A stretch of 64,000 bases of DNA. Origin: Castor canadensis (Eukaryota > Chordata > Mammalia > Rodentia > Castoridae). Both the position numbers and the translations under genes were made by a program. How positions within the stretch are numbered: the first letter of the stretch is position 1; each line of letters starts with the position of its first letter. Shown here piece after piece: positions 24,405 to 37,371 of the stretch. The stretch covers positions 47,754,001 to 47,818,000 of the forward strand of contig NC_133397.1 of NCBI RefSeq assembly GCF_047511655.1, in the 5' to 3' direction. Below the pieces are notes generated by a model. That model ran no database searches. It saw only the letters and a program-made list of their open reading frames with translations, and was not told the DNA's origin.

Positions 24405-24492
24405 CCCTACATTTTGGCAGTACTGGCGTTTGAACTCAGGGCCTTGAATTTACTGGGCCGAAGCCCTACCACTTGAGCCACACCCCAAGTCT
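24405..24492 (-). repeat. ID-like SINE, minus strand
   Basis: 'ttggcagtactggcgtttga' through 'cacttgagccacaccccaag'. Confidence 0.9.
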
Positions 24493-25014
24493 ACACCACA
24501 CTCCTTTATGCCAAAGTTTCTTCTGGTAAAACAAAACTGTCAAGAAAGATTTATACTAAAGAGGCCTCATCCAGCTCAGCCAAGGGGAGCAATTGGGTGG
24601 GTGACAAGGTTTCTTATTTTAGGAAATGTGTCAGTTCTCTATCAGCAGAACCTGGGCATCTGGCCAACAAGTCCTTGGAGAGGGGAAGTGTGAGAGGTCA
24701 GGAGATAGCTTGAGAAAACTCCTCACCCCAGAGGCTGCAAGGCTGCAGGGAGGAGGTAGCCTCAGCCCTAAGGCCCTCTGAGATCATGCTAACACAAGTC
24801 CATCATGGCCTGGCTCCCCTTTCACCTCCACTGGGCGGTACCACTGTCCTGAGCCCACTGGGGAAGGTGTGCGCACAAGTGCACATGCGAACACATGTGT
24901 CTATGTGTGTACATGCACATATACACAGGCCTCCTCCTCTTCCCAGGGGGAACAGACTACAATCCCTCCTTTGCTCCTATTTCTTTCTCAGGGGGAAGAC
25001 TATGGCCTTATGCA
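24493..25014. other. Unannotated intergenic DNA
   Basis: Includes an imperfect CA/TG-rich patch at 24870-24930. No gene. Confidence 0.5.
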
Positions 25015-25140
25015 ATAGCTGAGAACCCTCTGCAGTTTCCTCATCTCTATCAGCAATGCCTACTTCACAGAATATGATGATTATTAAATGCAATAATGTA
25101 TGTGAAGCACTTACACATAGTGGACACTCAAGTAAAAATG
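25015..25140 (+). repeat. MIR 3' half
   Basis: 'ctctgcagtttcctcatctc', then 'tgtgaagcacttacacatag'. Confidence 0.7.
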
Positions 25141-25174
25141 GTGGTTCCTTCTTCCTGGCAATAATTCATGAATT

Positions 25175-25250
25175 TTTTTTTCTTTTGTAGTACTGACGTT
25201 TGAACTCAAGAGTCTCACACTTGCTAGTCACAGTTCCAGTAAATGCTCCC
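25175..25250 (-). repeat. Partial ID-like SINE, minus strand
   Basis: 'gtagtactgacgtttgaact' with the distal half decayed. Confidence 0.7.
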
Positions 25251-26124
25251 AACAGATGCAAAAGGTACTAATTTTGTAAAGGAAAACTTGCTAACCTTTA
25301 TTTCTATTTCCAAATGCAGTATATTTCTTCTCATCAGGTGTTTCAAAGTATTACTTTGCAAGTTTCTGATCTAATGCATTATCTTTAAGAACTTCCCTCA
25401 GCTCAGGCCTACTCACCTTACATTTTAGGACTCAAGCAACTTTAAGAGTCAAAGTCAAACAGCTGTGCCTAGCAAATTATGAATGTGGATGCCCTGCTCA
25501 GACTTTTCAAAGTAGACAGTAAGAAGGATGCCAGTGACAAGTTGGGGGTGCCCAACAGACCTGGTAGGGGCAGTCAAAGGAAAGAGGGTCAGAATCAGCA
25601 GGTTCCAGGGAGCAAACATTTCAAGCTAAAATCTCTGCCTTGGGCCAGGGCAACCCAAAGCACTGTGATTAGAGGGGCAATCTAAAAATCAATATTGACG
25701 GGGCAGCCAACACAGCACCTATGAAATAGCCAACCAATGTGTCCTCTCCTTCAAGAATCTGGCAGCACAAATAAGTAAAACCCCAGAAGCATAAATAAGT
25801 AAACTTTCTAAACCAAAACAGTGTGCATGGTGTGAGAAACAATGAAAGACACACCAGCAGAGCTGGGAGTGTTAGAAAGTCCTAAAGCACCTCTTCAGAG
25901 AAGCTAAAATAAGATAAATCCCCTGAAGTGCTGTCAATCACTGTCATTATAGTCTCTATTAACTAATGATAGGGAGGGGGAGAAGGAGATCCTATATCAT
26001 ACTTATCATTCAACAATGGTGCACTTAACCACTAGACACATCTACTCATCATCCTAGCCTGCCTGCAGGTGGATGAGGCAAGTAAGGAGGTTAGATGTGT
26101 TTAAAGATGTTGATTTGAGGATAA
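25251..26124. other. Unannotated intergenic DNA
   Basis: No gene or repeat recognised. Confidence 0.5.
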
Positions 26125-26320
26125 CCGGACACCAGTGTCTCATGCCTGTAATCCTAGCTACTCAGAAGCAAGAAATCAGGAGGATCGCAGTTCAAAGCCA
26201 GTTTGGGCAAATAGTTCACGAGACCCTATCTCAAAAAAACCCATCACAAAAAGGGCTGGTGGAGTGGCTCAAAGTGTAGGCCCTGAGTTCAAACTCCAGT
26301 ACTGAAAAAAAGAAACCAGG
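26125..26320 (+). repeat. Composite SINE with deleted ID centre
   Basis: B1-like half ('catgcctgtaatcctagcta'), linker 'acccatcacaaaaagggctg', then the ID half jumps from 'gtggctcaaagtgta' to 'ggccctgagttc', skipping the usual 'gagcacctgcctagcaagca' segment. The copy at 40714 has the same gap. Confidence 0.9.
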
Positions 26321-26898
26321 ATAAAAGGATAGAGATGCAGAAGTGCATTGGTAATATTATCAATCATTTGAGACTCCCCTGTCTTTCCACTGGGAAAAGT
26401 GAGGTGGTGGGGAGGCCCACTAGCACTAAATCCTTCACCAGCATATCCTTTGCTGGGATCCTTTAGTTGTGGCACATTTTCAAAGTACCAAGAGACATCA
26501 AATTCCCAAGACCCTGTCTCATACTTCTTTTCCTTTTCTGTTACAGTAAGAATGCTGTTTTATACTTACTTAGTGATATTTTACAAACAATTTTCTTCTG
26601 GCTGGTTTCACCAGATAATCTTGAAATCTACTGGGTACCTACCAACATGAATGCTATAAGAGGGTTGATTTATTAACCAAAGAAAGGAAAAACAAAATGT
26701 CACCTCTCCAGAGGCAATGGTTCTGGGACATGGAGGCAGTGAATGGTTTACTTAGAACTAGCACAGGAGGGTTCACCTTCAGGACAGGAAGGAACTCCTG
26801 AACCAGCCCACTATGTGAAAGCCTGCTACTCCTTTGATTTTTACTCTGAGACTAAGATCCTAAGAGGTGTCACAGAATTTAATAATCCAAGCTAAGCC
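26321..26898. other. Unannotated intergenic DNA
   Basis: Nothing recognised; overlapping short frames at 26399-26676 are unconvincing. Confidence 0.5.
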
Positions 26899-27290
26899 TT
26901 TTTTTTTTTTATTCATATGTGCATACAAGGCTTGGTTCATTTCTCCCCCCTGCCCCCACCCCCTCCCTTACCACCACTCCGCCCCCCCCACCTCAATACC
27001 CAGCAGAAACTATTTTGCCCTTATTTCTAATTTTGTTGTAGAGAGAGTATAAGCAATAATAGGAAGGAACAAGGGTTTTTGCTGGTTGAGATAAGGATAG
27101 CTATACAGGGCATTGACTCACATTGATTTCCTGTGCGTGTGTGTTACCTTCTAGGTTAATTCTTTTTGATCTAACCTTTTCTCTAGTTCCTGGTCCCCTT
27201 TTCCTACTGGCCTCAGTTGCTTTTAAGGTATCTGCTTTAGTTTCTCTGCGCAAGCTAGGCCTTTGTCTGGCATTTATCACTGCTGATAGC
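26899..27290 (-). mobile_element. L1 3' UTR, minus strand, 5'-truncated
   Basis: Poly-T start, then the reverse complement of the same tail that ends the L1 at 39.79 kb ('cagcagaaactattttgccc', 'gtatctgctttagtttctct'). It never reaches ORF2. Confidence 0.9.
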
Positions 27291-27869
27291 ACCTGCCTGC
27301 ACTGTATCCATCATACCTACCTCTGTTTCCCCTGTCCCCATCTCACAGAATAGGAAAGGATTTCTTTTCTGCCCAGCCAGCAGCTGATAGGCATTTAAGG
27401 TACAATATGACATGAGCTCCATGGTGGCAGCCCTGTTTGATTGCCATGGCACCTGCAGTGCCACTTGGTGTCCCTGCTCCTTATGCAGACCCACCTACAG
27501 CTCCTTCGGCAAAAAGGCAGAATGCCAATAAGGCTGGAGGTACTAAACGAGGGGAGCTGAAATCTCATTTCAGCCAACATATTTCCCATTATCCCTTAAC
27601 AAACATTTGACTTCCTTTTTAGAATCCCTTATAACCCTAAGGAGAGAGGTCAAAATAAAACCTCTACAGGCCAGGCCTGGTAAGTGAAGAATATACAAAG
27701 GACCCTGCCACTCTATATGGTAGGAAAGAAGACACTGTGTATGGCAGGTGCTCAATAAATATATGATAAATAAATAAAAGCAGTTCAGCTATGGCATAAG
27801 CCCTCCAAGGGTCATTTTCTGAAAAGACATGGTCAGTATTAATACTTTATACGTTTGTCATAATATTTT
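27291..27869. other. Unannotated intergenic DNA
   Basis: 27735-27765 ('caggtgctcaataaatatat') is a probable L2 3' tip. Otherwise nothing recognised. Confidence 0.45.
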
Positions 27870-28065
27870 CTGCCTTCCAAAATGTTTTTATGTGTTATCA
27901 CATTTGATCTTTGCAACAAGGAAAGGGCACAAGAGCTGGATTGGGAAATCATTTCCATTTTGCAGTTAAGAAAACTAAGGCCAAGAAAGATTTAGCTGAG
28001 TGACTCAGCATATCAGTGGAGGTCATGAATGGGGAAACCTGGCCTCTAGCCACCAACTCCTTACT
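27870..28065 (+). repeat. MIR
   Basis: 'ttatcacatttgatctttgc', 'ccattttgcagttaagaaaa', 'aagaaagatttagctgagtg'. Confidence 0.8.
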
Positions 28066-29624
28066 CTGTCCTCTCCAACCTCCTCTAATGACTCAGCCCA
28101 GGCCTTTGTCTTCCCCATTTCCTGAGTGGGAGTCATTGGTCATCTGAGAGGATACAGAGGACTTAGGTATACACCAAATCCCTATCCCTGCCTCAGCTCA
28201 GTGGGGACTCATGATGAAATATTTATTTGGTGATAAGACCTTGCATTTCAGATCAAATGTCCATTCTTGCCTGGATTACTTTACAGTAAAGTAGACCCGA
28301 TGTCATTGTCTGCTACCTGCTGTACCCAAGTCACTGGAGGGTCACTCACTCTGACTTGCATGTGAGTCATCTCAACCACTGAGTCAGAAACAGATCAACC
28401 AAAGGACAGTTATGCTTCCAAGGAGCTGGAGACACAAAATCTAGGTCATGCACCAGCATATCCAGCCCACGTGCCTCCTTAGGATCATCAGCTCTTGGCT
28501 TTTCTGCTTCTTTCCTTCCTCAGTGACAGCACCAGGGGACCCACCTATTCTTCCTTATACTGAATGCACTTCCTACAGCATCCCACAGGGCCTGTCTCTT
28601 CATAGGACTGCTGTGGAAGCAGAAGACAATCTCCCTACATTCAGGACAGAAAGCACAAATGTGGGGAAATCACAAAGTCTGAAGAGAGTAGAGAAAGTGT
28701 TCAGAGTCACTGTCCAAGTGAGTTTTATTCTATTGGTATTCAAAGCCAACTTTGGCCTCTGTCTTCTGATAATGGGTTTCAACACACTTCCCTTCTCATC
28801 TTATTGACCTGAACATGCCATGAGATACGAATGTGTACTATGCCCACTAGCCTCTGTTCTGAGGAACCCCTGGCTCAGCCTCTAGGAGGCTGACACCTGA
28901 GAAATGTATCATAAATACACACACACACACACACACACACAAATACTCAGGAACATTCACATCAGCATCTAATGGGCTAAAAAGATCAGCTTTGTCCTCA
29001 TTCATCACTGGAGTTGAGAGACTACAGTATCCAATGCTGGCTAACTGATCTCCAATGCAGAGCTTCAAAATTCCAAGCGAAGCAAACTTGCCCTTCCTTC
29101 CTCCCCTCATCTTTCTAGAGGCAGTGGCTTCGCAGCACATTCTTATAAAGCAGCTCAGCATTGGCTGCCAGCAATCTGACATCAGGATGGAAGAAAACAG
29201 AGGCCTCAGAGGTTTAGCATTTCCTTGAATGTAGGATTCTGCTGATCCTCTGATGTCTGGCAATAGCTATTTCAATTTCAAGATGCTTAAATCATTTCTG
29301 TGTTCTTTCTCTTGTATAACTAGGGCACCACTAAGTGTCTGAGGGAGTAATTATTTGTAATAAATTTTTTTGAGGGGGGTTTGGTTTTGGAAGAATTTTC
29401 TTCTGTAGCAGGGTTTTCTTCTTCAAAATGAGGTTTGTTTCTGTGTCCTTCAGTCTCCAACATTAAATAAATTACTTCTTCTTCTCTTTTCAGGGTGGAT
29501 GTCTAATTTGGGAGATCTAAGACCTCTCCTTCTCCTTTGTATTTACCTCCCTCTAACCTCCAGGTAGCAGCAACCTTCACTGCCAAGTCACTTAGCAGGT
29601 TACTTTGATGCTCTTTTCATTGCA
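28066..29624. other. Unannotated intergenic DNA with (CA)n
   Basis: A (CA)n tract of about 13 units sits at 28917-28943. A 138-codon minus-strand frame (28847-29263) reads through it and is spurious. No exon recognised. Confidence 0.5.
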
Positions 29625-29720
29625 CAGTTATTTACTGAAGGTCTGTCATGTGCCAAGAGAAACATTAGTAACCAGACACTGTCCCTGCTCTCCAGGATCT
29701 CAAGGCAAGTAAATAGCCCT
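29625..29720 (+). repeat. L2/MIR-class fragment
   Basis: 'ttatttactgaaggtctgtc' and 'agacactgtccctgctctcc'. Confidence 0.5.
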
Positions 29721-30111
29721 TTTGGATTCTGCCACTTCACCAGAGAATTATGAAGGTGGGATGGGAAGGTTAGGGAGGTGGTCACTTCTGTCTCTGCCTC
29801 TAGGTCATGAGCATACATTCTAGGACAGGGATCAAGTTCACAGCAAGCCTATTTTCCACACCTCAGAGGAAATGTGCTTCATAAATAAGTAACCACATCA
29901 GAGTTGCTATGCAAATAAGCTAGGTCTGCTCTCTGAACACCTAAGTTCACTTTTCCACTAGTCGTTTCCCTTCAGTGTCTATCTTCCCTTTGCACTATAA
30001 TTAGTCTGCAACTCATCTTTTATATTCTGTCATTATTGAATGAAACAATCAGCTTGGAACAGAAAAGATAACTTGAAAGGTCTTTAGCTGCTCTCCCTGA
30101 GACTGAGGGTT

Positions 30112-30232
30112 ATTTTTTGGTGGTGGTGGGGGGGGGGGTGGTGGTGGTGGTGGGGAGGATGGGAGGGAGCTTGTGCTTGCTAGGCCTCAGGAGCTCTACG
30201 ACTTGAGCCCTCTATCCCACCTCCCTCCAGCC
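30112..30232 (-). repeat. ID-like SINE with expanded GGT/G tract
   Basis: Reversed SINE ('gcttgtgcttgctaggcctc' to 'tacgacttgagccctctatc') in which the segment before it has become (TGG)n and a run of G (30118-30160). Confidence 0.75.
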
Positions 30233-32884
30233 CTGAATCTGAGTTGCTTTCAAGGGCCAATATTTACACAGGCTCAGTCTCATGAACAAAACAAAACAAC
30301 AACAAAATAAAAGAAAAAAACACTTGCTACAGAAAATACCAATAGTGCTAACTAAATCCATTTAGATTAAGAAAAAGAGGAGGGAAGTGAACAGAATGAA
30401 ACCAGCAGGGCAGCGAATCTCTCTTGCAGTTTCTCTGCATTTCAAACACAATACCACACAAGTCCTGATTCAACTTCTCTTAACCTCACACACGAGCCCT
30501 GTAGACAAGGCTAAGTGCAGCTCCAAGATGTGCTGCTGAGAACTTGCAGATTTCAATTCAGACTGGTTTCCAAAATGTTCTGGGGATCCCAAAATTTTTC
30601 TCCCCAAAACACTTCAGATTATGCTATAACTAATCCCACATTTTAAATTTATTTGGGAAAGGAGACTCCATGAAGTGAGATATGAAGTAAAGATTGGGAA
30701 GGGACTCTGACATCCCTTTTGTTCTCATTTCCTTTTGTGAAAACTCTTTCCAATAAAAAAGTTATCAACCATTAGCATTAGAAAGGAGATCACTTAGTCA
30801 ATGTCCTTTCCCTGTTTTAGAAAGGTAACAGAAGAAACAGGTCCTGCAAGCTAGTGCCTGAGCTAAGCCAACGTCTAGTCCAGCGTTCTGCTGGCATACA
30901 CTACTGCCCTGGGATCATAGAGGGAAGACACATGGCTACTGAAGGAAAAATGTCAAAACTCCAGAGGGAGAAAGCAGCCTGACATTCAGCTTGCTATCTA
31001 GGCTGCTGACAAGAATCTGCGAATTGGCCTAATGAGAAGGAGGGAAGTAAGGAAACCAAGGAGGAAGGGATGGAGAGGAGGAAGGAATAAATGTGATTCT
31101 GTGTTACTCCATGTACTTGGGTGGTAAAGGGTTGGATGGGAATGAGGAGAAAGGAAAATACTTCCTGTATAAATAAGTAAAAGATGAAGGGAAGTCTCAA
31201 ACTCCAATAGAAGGCAGGAGAAGCTACTTGTGAGGGACTCTGTGGTGCTCCTCCAGGCCCCCTTTCATGAATGAAGGATTTACTTCCTCATGTGATGGGG
31301 GAGCTGCTGGAGTACCTGGCCTGAAGGACACTGCCCCGCCCAACATCATGCCTTCCTCTGGTGGCAGCCCCATCCAGTGACTTATCAATAGAAGGATAAA
31401 GGTTCAGTCCCATGACCTCAACAGAGAAGCCCTCCCAGCTTTAGAGCATTCCATGTGCTCAATCGTTATTGGGACTGCTTCAGAGCTTAACTGGTCTCAA
31501 GCCCAATTCTGCTTCCTTTCTTTCCCTCCACAGTGTTTATACTAAGAGCTCTTTCTAATGAACAACCAGCTCACAAATCATCTCAAAGTCAGCTTTTGAA
31601 AGCAGCTAACCCATAGTACTGCTTATTAAGTAAATATGCAGAGCTCCACTGAAGGCAGAGAAAAGCTCTTCTTCTGTTGAATATGATAACTCACACCTGT
31701 GAAAGAACATTGTCCAAGTCCTTATTTAGAGAATGAAGTTAGGTGTCACCTCACTGCTGACCACATGTGTTGGGTCATCCAAGCACCAGAGTAGTAAAGC
31801 TGAAAAGACCATCCTTTCATTTTCAGGACCACAGCTGCCTCGACCAGTCAGCCAGAGATGGGTACTGGCAATTGTTAAAGCTCTTTAAAGATGACCTCCA
31901 AATCAGCCTTCATACTGTTACTCCACATAACGTTCCCCTGCATAACTTACCCCATTGTTAACTTGTTTTTGTTATCTTAAGCAGTAGAAAACAATTATTT
32001 GGTTCTCTGTACAGTGACCCTTTATGGTTCATCTTCAATATTTTTTTCCAGGTGATAAATCCCATTTTTCACTAACTTTTCTGCAAAAGGTTCACTTTCA
32101 ATCCTATCATCTTCATCTTTGTGGCTTTCTGTTAAAGAACATGGAAAAGCCTCTTTCAAACATTGGTTTGATGATAGGCAATTTAATGGCTATGACAATT
32201 TCTCACCTTAGTGGAACCAATTCTGTCATCCTCTATCAAATGGTACTCCAGTGCAATAACAAATCAATTACAAGCCACTGAGGGCACTTTTCTTAATTTC
32301 TACTCTTCAAAGTAGGTGTCTCCATATCCTGGAGGCTCTAACTGGGTTTCTAGTGGAAGACATAGGAAAATATCAAGAGGTGGGAAGAATGACAAAGAAG
32401 ATACCATACCAGGCCCCAGAGAACAAGGTGGGGGTTCTGCAGAGCTCAGAAGGCAGGTAGCGCATGCTTGGGGGTGATGAACTTCTGCCTGGGAGAGAAA
32501 CCTAAGCATGTCAATTACTTCTTTCTTACTAAGTATCCGGAGATATTTAGATTTTTGAGTCAAGGGTAGAAAGTGAGATAAATCCTGTTTTATTTGCTTG
32601 TTCCCCTTTCCTTAACTCATGGTGCTTTCTGGATCCGCATGATAAACAGTAATTAATATAGGAGAAAGAAATACAGGAGATACATTCATTTATTTGTTAT
32701 CTGTGACCTTCTTTGCAAAAGAACCACCGGCTAGTAGTAATATTTAACTGTAGGTTGGTAGAGTTTTCATACTCATAAGTAAAAATTACACAAATGGTTA
32801 AAACCTACTTAACAAGGTCTGGAAACACTTCCGATGATCAAAACTGGGAAGCGTAAGCACGTGACATGTGTGTGGCTGGGGGAC
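30233..32884. other. Longest stretch without a recognised element
   Basis: About 2.65 kb with no SINE, L1 or LTR that I recognise and no convincing exon. Short frames, e.g. plus 32024-32281 and two overlapping minus frames at 30994-31207, have no motifs. Confidence 0.5.
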
Positions 32885-33028
32885 AGAGGGAGGCAATGCT
32901 AGTGGTATCTAGTGGATTGAGACCAAAATGCTACGAAGCATCCTCTGAGCACAGGACAGCCCCACACAGCAAAGGGCTGTATGTTCCAAAATGTCAGTAG
33001 TACTGAGGTGGAGAAACCTTGACTACAA
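32885..33028 (-). repeat. MER20 DNA transposon fragment
   Basis: 'atcctctgagcacaggacag', 'gttccaaaatgtcagtagta' and terminal 'ctgaggtggagaaaccttg' follow reversed MER20 order. Confidence 0.85.
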
Positions 33029-33167
33029 ATAATTTTGTTTCCTTCTGAATATGTTTTTCACTTCCTCAGAGAACTTCAGGCATTATTGTTTCTTCTCCTT
33101 TACACACTCACCTGCCTTGAATAAATTACAAGCTACTCAACTGACAAGTTCACTATCTTGTGTTTTT

Positions 33168-33478
33168 TTGACTGGGGAGGGCAGTACTGGAGTTTGAACT
33201 CCTCACACTTGCTAGGCAGGTGCTCTACCACTTAAGTCATACCCCTACCCCTTTTCCACTTTAATTATTTTTCAGGTAGGGTCTCAAGGGTTTTTTTTTG
33301 TCAGAGCTGGCCTCAAACTGTGATCCTCCTATCTTGGCCTCCTACTTACTACCATGCCTGGCTTTCTTAAGGTGGTGGTGGTGGGGTGTATGTGTGTGTG
33401 TGTGTGTGTGTGATTTTTCATCTCTCAAATAGCTAGGATTTACAGAAGTAAGCCACAGTGCCAAACACTATCTTGTTC
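33168..33478 (-). repeat. Composite SINE, minus strand, split by a (GT)n tract
   Basis: ID-like half 33178-33250, B1-like half 33270-33365, then GGT and (GT)n at 33372-33412, then a B1-like end ('aaatagctaggatttacaga'). Confidence 0.85.
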
Positions 33479-34832
33479 TTGATAGAGGCAGAGCTGAGAA
33501 ACAAAGAGAAGTGAAACCCCAACTCTAAGCTTAACCTTGGCTCATAGGCTCCCTTTAAAAGCTATGTTACATGTGGATCTGTGAGCTGGTAGGGCCGATC
33601 AGTAAATAACAAGGAATGCTTAGAATTGTAATGCTTAGAAAATAACGAAGAATACTTCTTATTCAGAAGCACAAAGAGATGCCCCTTGCCTTCAATTCTG
33701 TAATAATCTCCTTTTCCTACCCTGAATCAGGGTTGAGTAGTCTAAGCAGAATAAGCAGATGCCCTTTTCAATTAGTTCTGAAAACCATCTCAGTGATTTT
33801 AGGAAAAGGGATATCCCAAGATCTGACAGTAAGTTGATCAGCCTCTGGGATATTTTTAAGTCTGTATTTCCTGGTTTCCTAAATCATAGACTATGCATGC
33901 CAAAAATTTTCAAAACTACAGTCATCAGCAACAACTTTCCAGCCAGCCTGTTCTTCAACTCAAAGCAGTATAAATAGAAAAGTCAGCCAAACCCTGAGGA
34001 TCTGGTCAAGCCCCTAGCAGTGTGGGAGAGCTGCATAAGAATCAGGATTCTGATACAATCCTGCCTTTCAAGTGTTTTTAAAAGAAACCCTATGTCTAGA
34101 AAACAAAGCCCTCTTCCCCATGCTCCATTCACCCTACTTACCCACCCCCATTCCTGCTTCAATTGAAGAACTCAAAAAGAAAAACTGCTAGAAAATTTTT
34201 AAATATTTCACAGTAACTTTATTCTTTAAAGGGCCATCTTCCTAAGAATACAAATCCCCAAGAATGGTCCTTGAGCTACTTAAACATTCCAACACCAGAA
34301 TGCCCATATTAAAAAATATGGCTAGCAACAAACCCATCACCATTTCTTCCCCATAAAAACAATTCAAATTGTTGCTTGTGCTGGTATCTCTACTGCCATC
34401 TACTGAGTAAAACTGCAACTGTAGTTTGTTAAATCCTAACCAAAGGTCTTTATACTGGTATAACTCCCATAACTCTTACCATCATGGATTACAATTGTTT
34501 GTGTTTAATTTTGCTTCTAGGTTGCAAATGCCCACAGATATACAGGATGTCTTATTCATCCTGTATATAAGGAAATGGTTACTGAATTAAGTAATTATGG
34601 ATGTTACATGGTCCTTGACCAAAAAGACTAGCTCAAGGATTTTTCTTGAGGACTTTTCTTCTAACATCCAGAAACTATCATAATTATATGAAACAGAGGA
34701 AGGAAACTATAGAGTACCTTGTAAGACCTTAAGAACAGCTACTTCTATAACTTTCCTCATCCATGCAATATTAGCTTTCACAGTCTCCACCATCAGCAAA
34801 TTATTGTCTCATATAAAAATGGTTAGTCTTAG
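33479..34832. other. Unannotated intergenic DNA
   Basis: No gene or repeat recognised. Confidence 0.5.
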
Positions 34833-34910
34833 GCTAGGATGTAGCTCAGTGGTAAAGAAGTTGTTTAGCATGAACAAGACTCTGGTTTGATCCCCAGAAC
34901 TACAAAAAAT
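34833..34910 (+). repeat. ID-like SINE
   Basis: 'aggctaggatgtagctcagt' to 'tggtttgatccccagaacta' and an A tail. Confidence 0.9.
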
Positions 34911-36205
34911 GTTTATTCTTCAGTGCTTGCCTCATGTGAACTAAAGTTAATCATATCCTTAACACGAGGCCTTTATGCCCTCAAAGGCAGCACTGTGATT
35001 GTACGTTTATTTTCTTCCAAAATGGAATGAACCCTTCCTTCAACTCTTCTGTCTTCATACATGCTCAAGATTTGCAATCATTTTCTTAATGTGATGCCTC
35101 AAAACTACTCCATTATTCTAACTAGCATTTAGGCAGAGATGAGTATAACAAGTATTTGTGATGCCTGCTGTTCCCATGGATATACACACATACCTCGGAT
35201 TAGGCAAGCCTAACATTTATAGACAGATAAATCAGGAGTGGTGATTCATTTGAGAACATTCCCAGGAAGATTTCTTCAAAATGATTTTTCAATGCTATTA
35301 CAATTTGATTTATAAAATTTAATATATAAAATGTTCATTTTATGAGCACTTTTTCATGAATTACAAATCAGAGAATAAAAAAAGCTGTAAGCCTACTGAT
35401 GTCTAATTGATGTGCCACTTGGGTTTAAAGTATGCGCCTTTTACTGGTATCTGCTACTAGTGATATAAGTTCCTCAAGATCTCTCATTTAGCATGGAGAC
35501 CAACTCCTAAATGAGAAAATATCATGATATTTATTGGGTTCAAGGGGACCTGAAAAACCACTTCCAGAGGGTAGAAGAAACCTGGAGAATATTTATGCTG
35601 ACAAACAGCATAAAAGAGTTTTCTCTACCTCTGGCGTAAACAATGTGGGCAAAGGGACAGAAAGATTGTCCTTTGCAATCAGTTCCCCTGTTGCTGTCCA
35701 TTCAGTAAGACAGGCAAAGTTATACTCTCTGATGCCAAGGGTGATACTGCCTTGGGATTCTCAGCAAGCAGGATCTGTGCACTGCAATCTGGAAGCCAAC
35801 AAAGTCTCTCTGCCAATGTTTTTCCACTCTCCTTATTGATCCCAGAATCAGCACAACCCTATTTCTGAGTGCTGTGCTCAATAACTGAAAGTTACTTGTA
35901 CCAGGGAGGCTGGGTAAAAATAGCATTCAGACTTTTCCAGCTAACTTATAAACTGTGTATAAAGCCAAAGGGATTGGTCAAAGCCTGAAACTCAAAAACC
36001 ATGTTTTTTAACTCATATATGCCTAACTCTTTAAGCAACTTGACAAAAATTTTCAATAGTTCAGTCCCACTGGTGAAAGTTGCTTCCAAAATGTACCTTC
36101 TCACATTGATTCTGGCTTTCAAAATGTGTGGACATTACGTGGTGAGGGAAGAGTTCCAGGAGAAAACGGGGATTTCTTGATCTGTATACAACCAGAGTTG
36201 GAGAA
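34911..36205. other. Unannotated intergenic DNA
   Basis: AT-rich. Plus frame 35534-35839 (101 codons) has no recognisable domain and no splice or expression evidence. Confidence 0.5.
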
Positions 36206-36640
36206 TGTCTTAGTTCATTTTGTGCTACTCTAATAGAATATGACTGGCTATTTGACTGATTGGGTAATTTATAACAAACAGAAATTTATTGGTTCACAAT
36301 TCTGGAGGCCGGGAGATCCAAGATCACACATGGCAGAAGGCCTTATGGGGTGGGGGAGCAGGATGGAGAGAGAGAGAGAATGCCAAACTTGCCACACCAT
36401 TTTTGTGGTACTGAGGTCTGAACTTAGGCCCTTGTACTCTACGACTTGAGCCACCCTCCAGCCCATCATGAACTTGCCCTTTTATGAGGAACCCACTCCC
36501 ACGATAATAACCCCTCCTCCCCCAATAATGTCATTAATCCATTCAGGAGGATCCACTTCCCAGCAATGCCACAAAGGGGATCAAGTTTCCATCATATCAA
36601 TTTTAGGGGACACATTCAAGCCATAACAGAGGGTGACAAG
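36206..36640 (-). mobile_element. MaLR-type LTR, minus strand
   Basis: 'tgtcttagttcattttgtgc' and 'tgattgggtaatttataaca', then 'ggttcacaattctggaggcc' are the reverse complement of a MaLR (MST/MLT-like) 3' end; the far end is 'acattcaagccataacaga'. A SINE is nested at 36397-36466. Confidence 0.8.
36397..36466 (-). repeat. ID-like SINE nested in MaLR LTR
   Basis: 'ttttgtggtactgaggtctg' through 'cttgagccaccctccagccc'. Confidence 0.9.
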
Positions 36641-37371
36641 CACTTCCTGTTAAGCCCCAATCCAACTAAAGCTGGCCCTATTTATAGGATTTTTATCATC
36701 TCACTCAAGGAAGCAGAAAAACAGAATAGAACATACAACTGTTCCTTGGGTGAAAAAGATGGATCCTCCTAAGTGGCCCTAATACATTAATACACATGGG
36801 CGCTTGAAAGTAAAGTCTGCACCTAGTGGAAGACTGAAAATGCTTGGTGTGATTATTGCTGTGGGTAGTTTGATAAATAACATGATAATAGCAACCCCCC
36901 ACAGCCACAATGGAATTTTCACTAAAGAGTTAACTAAAGAGGTAAGTATCCATGTAGGAAAATCTTCAAAATGTATCATGTAGCCTCCTTTCAAAAACTG
37001 TAATATTGCAACTTTTTAAAAATAATTTGTGGATGAAGTTTTTTTTTTTCTTTTGGTTCAATTCATTGCTTCTTATTTGACAAAAGATATGGACTTTGGT
37101 TCTTTGGTCAAAGGTCATTCAAACTATCATGATGTATCCTTTGGCGTGAAAGTGAAGGAGACATTATGATCAAAATAAAAGCAATTAGAATATATGCATG
37201 AAGTGAAATTTGCATGAGGAAAAAACTCATTACTTGCATGCACAGTAAGACTCAACATGAATGGAAAAATTTGGAAACTTGATCTAATTTATGATTATGA
37301 TGGGGTATTTGCAGATATCTTCTCAGAAAATGAAAAAGATAACATTTGTTAATATGTAAGTTGGTTGAAAC
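36641..37371. other. Unannotated intergenic DNA
   Basis: No recognised element up to the L1 5' breakpoint. Confidence 0.5.

Noticed and set aside
28847-29263. 138-codon minus-strand open frame
   Set aside because: It reads through a (CA)n microsatellite, giving a Val/Cys run; not a real protein.
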